Positions 17,435-25,556 of a stretch of DNA of 64,000 nucleotides are shown here, in pieces. Position 1 is the stretch's first letter. Each line of letters begins with the position of its first letter. The translations under genes were made by a program, and so were the position numbers. The stretch is from Rhizobium sp. ZPR4 (lineage in GTDB: Bacteria > Pseudomonadota > Alphaproteobacteria > Rhizobiales > Rhizobiaceae). The notes under the pieces are model-generated. The model saw only the letters and a program-made list of their open reading frames with translations. It was not told the origin of the DNA and did not search any database. The stretch is taken from assembly GCF_040215725.1 (NCBI RefSeq), contig NZ_CP157968.1, positions 1,116,001 to 1,180,000 on the forward strand, given 5' to 3'.

Positions 17435-18075
17435 TCTGCAATCTCCCTGTGGCGCTCTTCCGCCGCACGGCGGAGGGATTCGACAATCCGAGACGCCGCA
17501 ACACGGTCTGCCGGGCTGCGATCCCTGTCGATCATGAGAAGGATGAGCGTATGCTTCTCCTGGGGCGCTAACAGCAGCCTGATCCAGGGAAACTCAGGTA
17601 AGCAGATCAGCCCTCTCGCGTCGATCTTCGCCCCTGCTGCGGCCTCGATTGCCGCGATATCCGTTTTCACGTTCAGAGAACGTAGGGGTATGAGCTCGTC
17701 GAGCTGCGGAGGCTGCGTTGCCGGTTGTCCGATGGCTACCCATAGGATACCGCCCGCTTCTTCGACCTGCTGGACGGCGACACGGATGGTTTCCGGTGGC
17801 ACCAGATCGGGATGTGCGGGAATGCGAATGCATCCGCCTGACAGCGAATAGCTCCATCCGTGATAGATGCAGGACAGTGCCTCGCCGCGGACGAAGCCGT
17901 GCGACAATCTCATTCCGCGATGCGGACAGCGATCGGAAGATGCGGTTGCGCGGCCCGACTGACTGCGCCACAGGGCAATCGGGCCAACCGATGTCCAGGC
18001 CGGTATGACGGTTCCTGGTGGTAGATCAGAGGAAAGGGCGACTGGCGCCCAGGATCCGACCCCATCAAATGGCAT
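17431..18075 (-). CDS. Free-standing Rieske [2Fe-2S] protein, electron donor to the split oxygenase
   Basis: Protein of 214 residues. The N-terminal ~115 residues form a Rieske domain with all four ligands: Cys50 and His52 in CPHRG, Cys69 and His72 in CIYHGWSY. The remaining ~100 residues (from about LIPLRSLNVKTD) show no catalytic iron motif and are rich in charged helices at the end. It should pass electrons to the co-encoded Rieske-less catalytic subunit. In NdmD this Rieske domain is fused to an FMN/plant-ferredoxin reductase; here no reductase domain is present in the protein or elsewhere in the window. It is separated by 138 bp from the acylphosphatase-like gene upstream. Confidence 0.85.
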   Translation of the reverse strand: MPFDGVGSWAPVALSSDLPPGTVIPAWTSVGPIALWRSQSGRATASSDRCPHRGMRLSHGFVRGEALSCIYHGWSYSLSGGCIRIPAHPDLVPPETIRVAVQQVEEAGGILWVAIGQPATQPPQLDELIPLRSLNVKTDIAAIEAAAGAKIDARGLICLPEFPWIRLLLAPQEKHTLILLMIDRDRSPADRVAASRIVESLRRAAEERHREIAE

Positions 18076-18213
18076 AGCCTTAACTCTCTTAATTTCACCA
18101 ATGGCTTAGCGCCACCAGTCATAGGCAGGCGCCGATCCCTGCATCCCCACAGCCTTCAAAAGCTTGCATAAATAATTCGCATTGGCAACAATGATTAAAT
18201 AAAAGGCAGTAGA

Positions 18214-18498
18214 TCAGGAATTCCTAAGATATGATGCTTCGGCGCTATCCATGACCCTGCGCTGAATCTCGTCGACCCAGACGTCGATCGGCCCAAGGGA
18301 GCAGCCCATTTCCAGCATGTCGATCAGTTCCGCAGGCCCGGTGACCTCAAGTTCGATCCGGTCCGCATCAGAATGGAAGAATGTCTGCGCAAGTCCGAGC
18401 TTTTTGGCATGACGCTGGATCCACGGGACGAATGAGGCCGCGTTGAGGTCGCCCAGTATCGTCATGCGTTCTCGAAATTCACCTTGTGGCACCTGCAT
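18214..18498 (-). CDS. Degenerate acylphosphatase-like protein
   Basis: Small protein of 94 residues following the acylphosphatase fold pattern (FRERMTILGDLNAASFVPWIQRHAKKLGL, then IELEVTGPAELIDML). The catalytic Arg of the canonical GVGFR motif is replaced by Val (AASFVPW), and the catalytic Asn of the WVxN motif aligns with His in TFFHSDAD. Enzymatic acylphosphatase activity is therefore unlikely. The start ATG (18496-18498) has AAGGA upstream. It is the first gene of the operon carrying the split oxygenase and purine-type transporter. About 80 bp separate it from the terminator of the preceding operon, so the promoter should lie there. Function unknown; a binding or assembly role is possible. 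Confidence 0.7.
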   Translation of the reverse strand: MQVPQGEFRERMTILGDLNAASFVPWIQRHAKKLGLAQTFFHSDADRIELEVTGPAELIDMLEMGCSLGPIDVWVDEIQRRVMDSAEASYLRNS

Positions 18499-18581
18499 CC
18501 GTCAACGATCCTTGCTTCATATCAGGATGGCAGAATAGCCGCTTCGTGAGTTTGCGAAAGGGGTCGTCTCACACAGCAATA

Positions 18582-18606
18582 CTCCGCTGTCCTTGGGACA
18601 GCGGAG
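18582..18606 (-). terminator. Terminator of the iminopeptidase/peptide-importer operon
   Basis: Perfect 11-bp stem (CTCCGCTGTCC / GGACAGCGGAG) with a three-base loop, 22 bp after the stop of the binding-protein gene at 18629. The following minus-strand sequence is only mildly T-rich. It separates the PipR-linked operon from the oxygenase operon. Confidence 0.65.
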
Positions 18607-18628
18607 GTTCGGATCAGATGATAAGATG

Positions 18629-20143
18629 TCAGTTCTTGACCGTGTCTTCCAGGAAGAAGCGACCGAGCGGGTTTTGATTGAAGTTCTCGATGTTCTTGCG
18701 TGAGACGTTGATATAGGGGCTGTAGTAGAGGTCGACCCAGTTCACGTCGTCCTTTGCCATCTTCTGCAGATCTATATACATCTGCTCGCGCTTCTTCGGG
18801 TCCAGCTCCTGCCGCGCCTTGGCGACGAGATCCTTTACCGCATCATTCTTGTAGTTGGTCATATAGTTGTTGTTGGAATCGTGGCCGAGAACGAATGTCG
18901 TCTTCTGGTCCGGGTCGAGAATGTCGTTGGTCCAATAGTTTACCGAGATGTCATAGTCGCCAGCAACGGTCATGTCCCATTCCTGGCTGGGATCGACCTT
19001 CTGCAGATTGGCGGTAATGCCTGCTTTGGCAAGCTGCTGCTGCACCAGAACGGCTGTCTGCTCGTCCACTTCGTCGCCGGCGCGGATGAGATAGTTCAGC
19101 GTGAGGTTGGAAACGCCGGCCGCCGAAAGCATCTGCTTGGCCTTCTCGGGGTCATAGGGGCGTTGCAGATTGTCGGCGTAGTGATATAGGGCGCCCTTGG
19201 GGATGTAGGAGTTCGCAACCGTGCCCTGATGGAAGGTAACAGCATCGACGATCGCCTTCTTGTCGATCGCCATGTCGAGCGCCTGACGGACTTCCTTTTT
19301 GCCGAGGTCGCCATGGGCATGGTTGATCAGCAGATGGTCTTCACGGGTGGAGGGGTCGATCAGCACGTTGAGGTTCTGATCCTTCTTCAGCTCCTCGACG
19401 CGCGAGAACGGCACGAAGATGGCGGCATCGAGCTGGCCTGCCTGCACGTTCAGCATTCGGGTATTGTCGTCGGGCACCGAGATCCACTCGACCCCGTCGA
19501 GTTTTACGCGATCAGCCTGCCAGAAATTCGGGTTCTTCTTCAGGATGATGCGGTCACCGCGCCGCCATTCCTCGACGGAGAAGGCTCCGGAGGCGATCGG
19601 CTTTTCGCCATAGGCGTCCGGCCCCATCGATTCCATCCCGGCCTTCGAGATCACCGACGCGTTCGGCAAGGCGAGTGTTGAAAGGAAAGGCGCTGAGGCG
19701 TGTTTGAGCTTGATTGTCAAAGTATGCGGATCGGTAGCAACCGCCGTATCGATCACCTTATAGGAATCGCTCCAGAGGGATGCCTTGTCGTCTCGGATGC
19801 GCAGCAGGCTGAAGGCTGCATCGTCGGCCGTCAGCGGTGACCCGTCGGAGAACTTCGCGTCTCGGATCTTGAAGACATAGGTGAGGCCATCCTGCGAGGT
19901 GGTCCAGCTCTCCGCAAGACCCGGCTCCAGCTTCGTCCCCGATTTATCGACGCGCACCAGCACGTCGTAGACGTTGGAGAACACCCAGTTGTCGATATTC
20001 TGCGCCGTCTTGATCGGATCGAATGTCGTCGAATCCTCGCGGCGGCCGATGGTCAGCACGCCGGCGGCTTCCGCATAGCTCGCGCTCAGCGTCAAACCGG
20101 CGAGAATTGCGGCAAGCCCGATTGTTTTCCACTTGTTGGTCAT
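18629..20143 (-). CDS. Peptide-type ABC transporter periplasmic binding protein (SBP family 5)
   Basis: Periplasmic receptor of 504 residues. A Sec signal peptide is visible (MTNKWKTIGLAAILAGLTLSASYAEA, cleavage near residue 26). The mature part begins GVLTIGRREDSTTFDPIKTAQNID, typical of DppA-like receptors, followed by KIRDAKFSDGSPLTADDAAFSL. The ATG at 20141-20143 has GAAGGGAA in front. A longer frame to 20359 would run into the ATPase gene. It is the last gene of the operon starting with the iminopeptidase gene at 24588. In PipR-type loci the partner importer brings in the signal or peptides hydrolysed by the iminopeptidase. Confidence 0.9.
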   Translation of the reverse strand: MTNKWKTIGLAAILAGLTLSASYAEAAGVLTIGRREDSTTFDPIKTAQNIDNWVFSNVYDVLVRVDKSGTKLEPGLAESWTTSQDGLTYVFKIRDAKFSDGSPLTADDAAFSLLRIRDDKASLWSDSYKVIDTAVATDPHTLTIKLKHASAPFLSTLALPNASVISKAGMESMGPDAYGEKPIASGAFSVEEWRRGDRIILKKNPNFWQADRVKLDGVEWISVPDDNTRMLNVQAGQLDAAIFVPFSRVEELKKDQNLNVLIDPSTREDHLLINHAHGDLGKKEVRQALDMAIDKKAIVDAVTFHQGTVANSYIPKGALYHYADNLQRPYDPEKAKQMLSAAGVSNLTLNYLIRAGDEVDEQTAVLVQQQLAKAGITANLQKVDPSQEWDMTVAGDYDISVNYWTNDILDPDQKTTFVLGHDSNNNYMTNYKNDAVKDLVAKARQELDPKKREQMYIDLQKMAKDDVNWVDLYYSPYINVSRKNIENFNQNPLGRFFLEDTVKN

Positions 20144-20162
20144 GAATTCGTTCCCTTCGTTG

Positions 20163-21863
20163 TTATCGCATGCGTTTGGCTGATTGGGTCGGCTCGGCCG
20201 ATGCCGCATCGCGTGCGTCATACAGAGGCCTGTCCGGGTCGATATCGGGAATGGCCGCAATGAGCGCGGCAGTATAGGGATGCTTCGGGTGGGAGAAGAT
20301 CTCCTGCGAACGGCCCTGCTCGACGATCTCGCCGCGATACATGACGACGGTCCGCTCACACAGATTGCGCACGATCGCGAGGTCGTGGGCGATGAAGATT
20401 AGCGTCAGGTTCATCCTGCGCGTCAATTCGCGGAAGAGATCGATGATCTGCGCCTGGATGGTGACATCGAGCGCGGCCACGCATTCGTCAGCGATGATGA
20501 GTTTCGGATCGACCGCCAGCGCCCTGGCAATGCCCGCGCGCTGGCATTGGCCGCCGCTCATGCTGCGCGGCTTGCGATCGGCGAATTCGCGCCCGAGACC
20601 GACGAGATCGAGCAATTCGCCGATGCGGGCGGGGATGTCGGCCTTTGCGACCTTGCCATGGACTTTCAGCACCTCGGTAAGCGTCTGGCCGATCGTCAGG
20701 CGCGGGTTGAGCGCGTTGAACGGGTCCTGGAAGACCATGGCTGTTTCGCGTCGCAACCTGGCGAGGCCGGCACTCTTCTGCTGGGTGAGATCGACACCGT
20801 CGAAAGTGACGTGACCGGAAGAGATCGGGGTAAGGCCGAGTACGGCGCGGGCAAGCGTGCTCTTGCCGCTGCCGGATTCACCCACGATGCCGATGGTTTC
20901 CCCCGACATGACCTGCAGGCTCACACCGGAAACGGCGCTGACCGTCTTCGCGTCGCTGCCCTTGAAGAGACCGCCGTCGACCTTGAAGCGCACATGCAGG
21001 TCGTCGATTTCCAGCAGCGGTTTGGTTGATGTCTCCGGCCTAGTCGTCTCCAGCTGCGTTGCAGCTTCGTCCGGCAGGGAGGGATGGCTGTTGATCAGGT
21101 CGATCGTATAGGGATTTTCAGGTCGGCTGAGGATCGTCCTTTTGGGACCCTGTTCGAGCAGCTGGCCGCCCCGCATGACGGCGATCCTGTCGCAGGTCTT
21201 GGCGACGATGCCGAGATCATGGGTGATGAGGATGATCGAAAGCCCGCGCTTGCCGCGAATGTCGATCAGGAGCCGGAGGATCTGCGCCTGGATGGTGACG
21301 TCGAGGGCCGTTGTCGGCTCATCGGCAATCAGGATCTTCGGGTTGCAGGAGAGCGCGACGCCGATCATCGCACGCTGCCGCATTCCGCCGGAAAACTCGT
21401 GCGGATAGCTGTCATACTGCCTGGCGGGATCGGGAAAGCCGACCTGCGCAAGGATCTCGATCGCTGCCGCGCGGGCGTCGCGTGCCTTGAGATCCTGATG
21501 ATAGCGGATGCCTTCGGCGATCTGGTCGCCAATGCGCATGACGGGGTCGAGATGGCTCGTCGGGTTTTGAAAGATCATGCCGATCTCGCCGCCACGCACC
21601 TCGAGCATCTCGGCATCGCCGATTTCCGTGAGCTCCCGCCCTTCGAGACGGATGGAGCCGCTTTCGATTTCAAGAAGCGACGATGGCAGCAGCCGCACCA
21701 GCGAGCGGCACAACAGGCTCTTGCCCGAGCCGCTTTCGCCGACGAGGCCGAGAATTTCACCCTTGCCGAGATCGAGCGAAACGCTGTCGATCAGCGTGCG
21801 GGTGCCGCCGTCGAGATTGGCCTTGACCACGAGGTCCCGGACGGAAAGGACGGGCTCGCTCAT
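20163..21863 (-). CDS. Peptide-type ABC transporter, fused dual ATPase (DppD-DppF)
   Basis: Two-domain ATPase of 566 residues. Domain 1 has Walker [11 protein letters not shown], signature FSGGMRQRAM and Walker [13 protein letters not shown]. Domain 2 has [11 protein letters not shown] and the signature variant MSGGQCQRAGIARAL, in which Cys replaces the usual Arg before Gln. The peptide-transporter C-terminal signature HPYTAALIAAIPD follows. Its start overlaps the stop of the DppC-like gene (ATGA at 21860-21863). It energises the importer formed by 21860-22711 and 22708-23646. Confidence 0.9.
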   Translation of the reverse strand: MSEPVLSVRDLVVKANLDGGTRTLIDSVSLDLGKGEILGLVGESGSGKSLLCRSLVRLLPSSLLEIESGSIRLEGRELTEIGDAEMLEVRGGEIGMIFQNPTSHLDPVMRIGDQIAEGIRYHQDLKARDARAAAIEILAQVGFPDPARQYDSYPHEFSGGMRQRAMIGVALSCNPKILIADEPTTALDVTIQAQILRLLIDIRGKRGLSIILITHDLGIVAKTCDRIAVMRGGQLLEQGPKRTILSRPENPYTIDLINSHPSLPDEAATQLETTRPETSTKPLLEIDDLHVRFKVDGGLFKGSDAKTVSAVSGVSLQVMSGETIGIVGESGSGKSTLARAVLGLTPISSGHVTFDGVDLTQQKSAGLARLRRETAMVFQDPFNALNPRLTIGQTLTEVLKVHGKVAKADIPARIGELLDLVGLGREFADRKPRSMSGGQCQRAGIARALAVDPKLIIADECVAALDVTIQAQIIDLFRELTRRMNLTLIFIAHDLAIVRNLCERTVVMYRGEIVEQGRSQEIFSHPKHPYTAALIAAIPDIDPDRPLYDARDAASAEPTQSAKRMR

Positions 21864-22711
21864 TCATGCACCCCGAGCAGTTCGCCGAGCGCATCGCCCA
21901 GCATGCTGAAGCCGAAAGCGAGGCAGACGATGGAAAGGCCGGGAAACAGCGTGATCCACCAGGCTGTGGTGATGAAGCTCTGGCCCTCCGCGACCATGAC
22001 ACCCCACTCGGCAAGCGGCGGCTGCACGCCGAGGCCGAGATAGCTGACGGCCGCGCCGCTCAGGAGCACCAGCACGGCATCCGACATCGAAAAGACGATG
22101 GAGCCGGCAATGGCGTTCGGCAGCAGATGGCGGAACATGAGCCGGGGTCGGCTGAAGCCGAGGCTGACCGCAGCCACGGCATAGTCGCTGCCCTTCAGCA
22201 CCAGCATCTGCGCGCGGATAAGGCGGGCGTAGGAGACCCAGCCGACCAGGGCCATGGCGATATAGAAGCTGCTCAGCCCCGGTCCCAGAATGGCGATGAT
22301 CGACAGCATCAGCACCAAGAAGGGGAAGGCGAGGATGATATCGACGATGCGCATGAAGAGCGCGTCGACGATGCCGCCGAAAAAGCCGGCGATGGTCCCG
22401 ACCGTGGTCCCGATCAGAAACGGAAAGAATACGCCGATGACGGCGATCTGCAGATCGATGCGCGCACCCCAGATGACGCGCGAGAGAATGTCGCGCCCGA
22501 AATTGTCCGTGCCGAATGGATGCAGGAACGACGGTGCCTGCAGGCGCACATCGGCATTCTGGAATATCGGGTCATAGGGCGCGACGATCGGTGCTGAAAT
22601 CGCCAGAAGAAGGAAGAGCAGGAGAATGCCGCAGCTGAGCGTCAGCGTCAGGTGTCTTCCGAAGAGCCTGTTCCAGCCAATGGATGCGGCCGTGGTCGTA
22701 TCGACGCTCAT
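21860..22711 (-). CDS. Peptide-type ABC transporter permease, DppC family
   Basis: Inner-membrane permease of 283 residues with the first helix at about residues 25-45 (TLSCGILLLFLLLAISAPIVAP), the PFGTDNFGRDILSRVIWGAR signature and an EAA-type loop (RAQMLVLKGSDYAVAAVSLG). The ATG at 22709-22711 overlaps the stop of the DppB-like gene (ATGA). An open frame continues further upstream, but only as the shifted frame of that gene. Confidence 0.9.
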   Translation of the reverse strand: MSVDTTTAASIGWNRLFGRHLTLTLSCGILLLFLLLAISAPIVAPYDPIFQNADVRLQAPSFLHPFGTDNFGRDILSRVIWGARIDLQIAVIGVFFPFLIGTTVGTIAGFFGGIVDALFMRIVDIILAFPFLVLMLSIIAILGPGLSSFYIAMALVGWVSYARLIRAQMLVLKGSDYAVAAVSLGFSRPRLMFRHLLPNAIAGSIVFSMSDAVLVLLSGAAVSYLGLGVQPPLAEWGVMVAEGQSFITTAWWITLFPGLSIVCLAFGFSMLGDALGELLGVHE

Positions 22712-23646
22712 AGCTTCACCCTCGGATCGACGGCGACGGTGACGATATCGGCAAGGAAGTTGACCAGCACCGTGGCGCAGGCAAACACCATCGCAACCCC
22801 TTGGACGACCATGTAGTCGCGCGAAAAGATGGCGCGCACCAGCAACTGGCCCATGCCAGGCAGGGCAAAGACGCTCTCGACGACGACCGTGCCGCCGATC
22901 AGCCAGCCGATGTTGACCGCAAGTAGGTTGATGGTTGGAACCAGCGAGTTCGGCACGACATGCCGCCAGAAAACGATGCCCTCGGGCATGCCGCGGGCAC
23001 GCGCCGCGGTCGCCACATCCGATTTGAGCGATTCGATCATGGCTGCCCGCAGGCTGCGGGTGAGCACGGTCGAAAGCGACAGCGCAACCGTCAGAGCCGG
23101 CAGAACGAGATGGGCGATCTTCTCGCCGATCGTCGAGCCGTAACCGGAAACCGGCAGGATGCCGAGCTGTATGCTGAACAGGATGATCAGCATCAGCCCT
23201 AGCCAAAAGGGAGGGAAGCCGATGCCGAAGGTCGAAACGACGCGGACGATGTGATCCGGCGCGCGGCCGACATTGCGCGCGGCAATCGCCGACATCGGCA
23301 CGGCAATCAGGATCGACAGGATGACGCTTGTGATGACCAGCGCGATGGTCGGCTCGATCCGGGTCGAAATCAGCGGCAGCACGTCGATCTTGTAGAGGAT
23401 CGATTTGCCCATCTCGCCATTGCCGAGATTCTTGATGAAATAGAAATATTGCAGCCACATAGGCTGATCGAGACCATATTGCGCGCGGATGCTGGCAAGT
23501 GCCGTCGGCGTCGCGCGCGTGCCGAGGATATTGCGCGCGGGGTCGCCGGGAATGAGGCGCACCAGAACGAAGGTGATGACGCTGATGCCGAAGAGGACGG
23601 GCACAAACTGCAGCGGTCGCGTCAATACGAATTTATAGCGATGCAT
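22708..23646 (-). CDS. Peptide-type ABC transporter permease, DppB family
   Basis: Inner-membrane permease of 312 residues. The N-terminus (FVLTRPLQFVPVLFGISVITFVLVRLIPGDP) is a textbook DppB start. It is followed by the YGLDQPMWLQYFYF region and the EAA-type loop before GTVVVESVFALPGMGQLLV. It starts 51 bp after the iminopeptidase gene, so uptake and hydrolysis of the peptide-like substrate are co-expressed. Confidence 0.9.
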   Translation of the reverse strand: MHRYKFVLTRPLQFVPVLFGISVITFVLVRLIPGDPARNILGTRATPTALASIRAQYGLDQPMWLQYFYFIKNLGNGEMGKSILYKIDVLPLISTRIEPTIALVITSVILSILIAVPMSAIAARNVGRAPDHIVRVVSTFGIGFPPFWLGLMLIILFSIQLGILPVSGYGSTIGEKIAHLVLPALTVALSLSTVLTRSLRAAMIESLKSDVATAARARGMPEGIVFWRHVVPNSLVPTINLLAVNIGWLIGGTVVVESVFALPGMGQLLVRAIFSRDYMVVQGVAMVFACATVLVNFLADIVTVAVDPRVKL

Positions 23647-23697
23647 GGCGGCGATCGCCCCCTTGTCGTCGGTGGGATTGGATCACCTTAGCCTGCA

Positions 23698-24588
23698 TCA
23701 GCTTGCCCTATGCCGCGACAGGAAATCGAGGAGTGCCGGATAGTAGTCCTGTAGATTCTCGTAGAAGGGCATGTGGCTGGCGTTTGCGAAGACCTTGAGT
23801 TCGGCATCCTTCAAGGCAAGCTTCATCCTGAGCGCACAGGCCGGCGTCAACTCGTCATGTTCTCCCGCCGTAATCAGCACTGGCATGGAAAGCCGCGGAA
23901 GATCCGGAATGCGGTTCCAGTCCTTGAGATTGCCGATGTAGAGAAATTCGTTCGGCCCCTGCATCGTCTCATATGGACCCATGTTCCAATCATCGAGCGA
24001 GCGACGGATAGGCGCGGGCCATTCCGGCAGACGACAGACATGGCGATAGTTGAGGATGGTGACGGCGGCGAGATATTCGGGATGGTTATAGGTGCCCTGC
24101 GCCTCGTGCTTCTGCATCATCGCGACCGTTTCCGGGCCGAGTGCGGCGCGCAGCCGCTCCAGCTCGGAAATCAGATGGGGCATGTCGGCAACGGTATCTT
24201 CGAGGATCAGCGTCTGCAGGTTCTCGGGATAGGTCAGCGCATAATCGATGGCCAGCCAGCCGCCCCAGGAGTGACCGAGCATATGCACCTTGCCGAGGCC
24301 GAGCGCCTTGCGGACGGTTTCCGTTTCCTCGACATAGCGGCCGATGGTCCAGAGGCTTTTGTCGGCCGGCCGGTCGGAGGCGCCGGTGCCGAGTTGATCG
24401 AAGGCAACGACCCTGTAACCCCTGTCGATCAGACAGGAATGCGCCTCGCGCAGATAGTCGCAGGGCAGCCCGGGTCCGCCGTTCAGGCAGAAGACGGTTT
24501 CAGGCCCGCTCCCGAAGCTATAGGCAACCACCTTGTAGCCATCGACCTCGATGTCGTGCCGCGCCTCGGGCTCAATTTCACGCCACAT
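23698..24588 (-). CDS. Proline iminopeptidase-type alpha/beta hydrolase (first copy)
   Basis: Alpha/beta-hydrolase of 296 residues. The oxyanion-hole segment NGGPGLPCDY lies near residue 40, the nucleophile elbow GHSWGGW near residue 107, and the acidic and His residues of the triad in TAGEHDELTP and the ASHMPFYE end region. The start is the ATG at 24586-24588, which follows GGAG. An in-frame TTG at 24619-24621 is less likely. Family members cut N-terminal proline or related amino groups from peptides and amides. It heads the operon with the peptide importer and is divergent from the luxR gene, the arrangement known for plant-responsive LuxR solos and pip genes. Confidence 0.85.
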   Translation of the reverse strand: MWREIEPEARHDIEVDGYKVVAYSFGSGPETVFCLNGGPGLPCDYLREAHSCLIDRGYRVVAFDQLGTGASDRPADKSLWTIGRYVEETETVRKALGLGKVHMLGHSWGGWLAIDYALTYPENLQTLILEDTVADMPHLISELERLRAALGPETVAMMQKHEAQGTYNHPEYLAAVTILNYRHVCRLPEWPAPIRRSLDDWNMGPYETMQGPNEFLYIGNLKDWNRIPDLPRLSMPVLITAGEHDELTPACALRMKLALKDAELKVFANASHMPFYENLQDYYPALLDFLSRHRAS

Positions 24589-24614
24589 TGACAACTCCGG
24601 CGAAAGATTCCGCT

Positions 24615-24631
24615 TGCTCAATATTTGAGCA
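24615..24631. promoter_or_regulatory. Candidate lux-box-like operator between pip and luxR
   Basis: TGCTCAATATTTGAGCA is a perfect inverted repeat with 7-bp arms and a 3-bp centre. It lies 26 bp upstream of the pip start and about 90 bp upstream of the luxR start. LuxR-family dimers bind 18-20 bp inverted repeats in such divergent regions. This is the only clear palindrome there. Binding is inferred. Confidence 0.5.
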
Positions 24632-24719
24632 TGGCTAAATTTTTACCTTAAACCGCAATCGGCACCAGCTATAAGAAGTGATAGGTTGGGAGGTCGCAGG
24701 CAAAGACGGGAACCGCTGC

Positions 24720-25502
24720 ATGTTCGATCAAATCGGAACCATCAGGCGCCAGTTCACGGCGCATCAGACGCTGGACGGCCGCATCGACCATATTTTCGAG
24801 GGCATGAAGGCAATCGGTTTCGAGGCCTTGATCTACGATTATACGCCGGTGCCTTACGATCTTGACGGCAAGATCATGATCCCGTCGCTTCTGAAGCTCA
24901 GAAACATCTCCGACGACATGTATGAATATTGGTTCGATCGCGGTTATTTCCGTATCGATCCCGTGCAGCAGGTAGCGTTACGCACTTCGGCGCCGTTTTT
25001 CTGGAACTATGATTCCGAGGCCGATACGCTGATCAAGCGCTTCATGAGCGAGGATACGGTTCCTGTTGCGCGCTATTTGAGCGAACGTGACATGTCGACG
25101 GGTGTGACGGTGCCGGTGCACATGCCGCGCGGCGATTATGCGACGGTCACCGGAATTCGTTTCGGTGCCAACAAGGAGTTCGAGCGCGATGCCCTGCGCT
25201 ATATCGCCGATTTCAACCTGCTCGCCCATGTCTTTCACGAGACGGCCTATTCGCTCTTCGATACCGCAGCGCTCAGTGTCGGCAAAATCCGGCTGACGGA
25301 GCGGGAGAGGGAATGCCTGCGCTATTCCGCCGAGGGTTATTCCGCCAAGGAGATTTCCCGCATCATCGACCGCTCGGTCCCGACGGTCGTCATGCATCTC
25401 AATGCCGCGGCAAAAAAGCTCGGCGCCAAGAACCGCACGCAGGCGGTCGTCCGCGCCACGCATTATCGCCTGCTGGACGCGCAGCCATCCTATAACTTCT
25501 GA
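24720..25502 (+). CDS. LuxR-family solo regulator of the plant-responsive (OryR/PsoR/PipR/NesR) type
   Basis: Regulator of 260 residues with an N-terminal autoinducer-binding domain (about 10-170) and a C-terminal LuxR helix-turn-helix (LTERERECLRYSAEGYSAKEISRIIDRSVPTVVMHLNAAAKKL split around 195-240). Counting back from the Asp-Pro pair (Asp80-Pro81, TraR Asp70-Pro71), the residues at TraR positions 57 and 61 are Met67 and Trp71, not Trp and Tyr. Trp95 matches TraR Trp85. The Met/Trp pair is the signature of plant-associated LuxR solos that answer plant compounds rather than AHLs. No luxI is in the window. An upstream in-frame GTG at 24678 is an alternative start. Confidence 0.88.
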   Translation: MFDQIGTIRRQFTAHQTLDGRIDHIFEGMKAIGFEALIYDYTPVPYDLDGKIMIPSLLKLRNISDDMYEYWFDRGYFRIDPVQQVALRTSAPFFWNYDSEADTLIKRFMSEDTVPVARYLSERDMSTGVTVPVHMPRGDYATVTGIRFGANKEFERDALRYIADFNLLAHVFHETAYSLFDTAALSVGKIRLTERERECLRYSAEGYSAKEISRIIDRSVPTVVMHLNAAAKKLGAKNRTQAVVRATHYRLLDAQPSYNF

Positions 25503-25556
25503 TAGCTGCCGCGCGCGCTTTGGCCACGTTATGGTCTCCACCATCAAAGGCTTAAG

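Noticed and set aside
24678..24719. Upstream GTG as start of the LuxR gene
   Set aside because: In frame, but the added 14 residues do not fit the family N-terminus as well as the ATG at 24720; kept only as an alternative.
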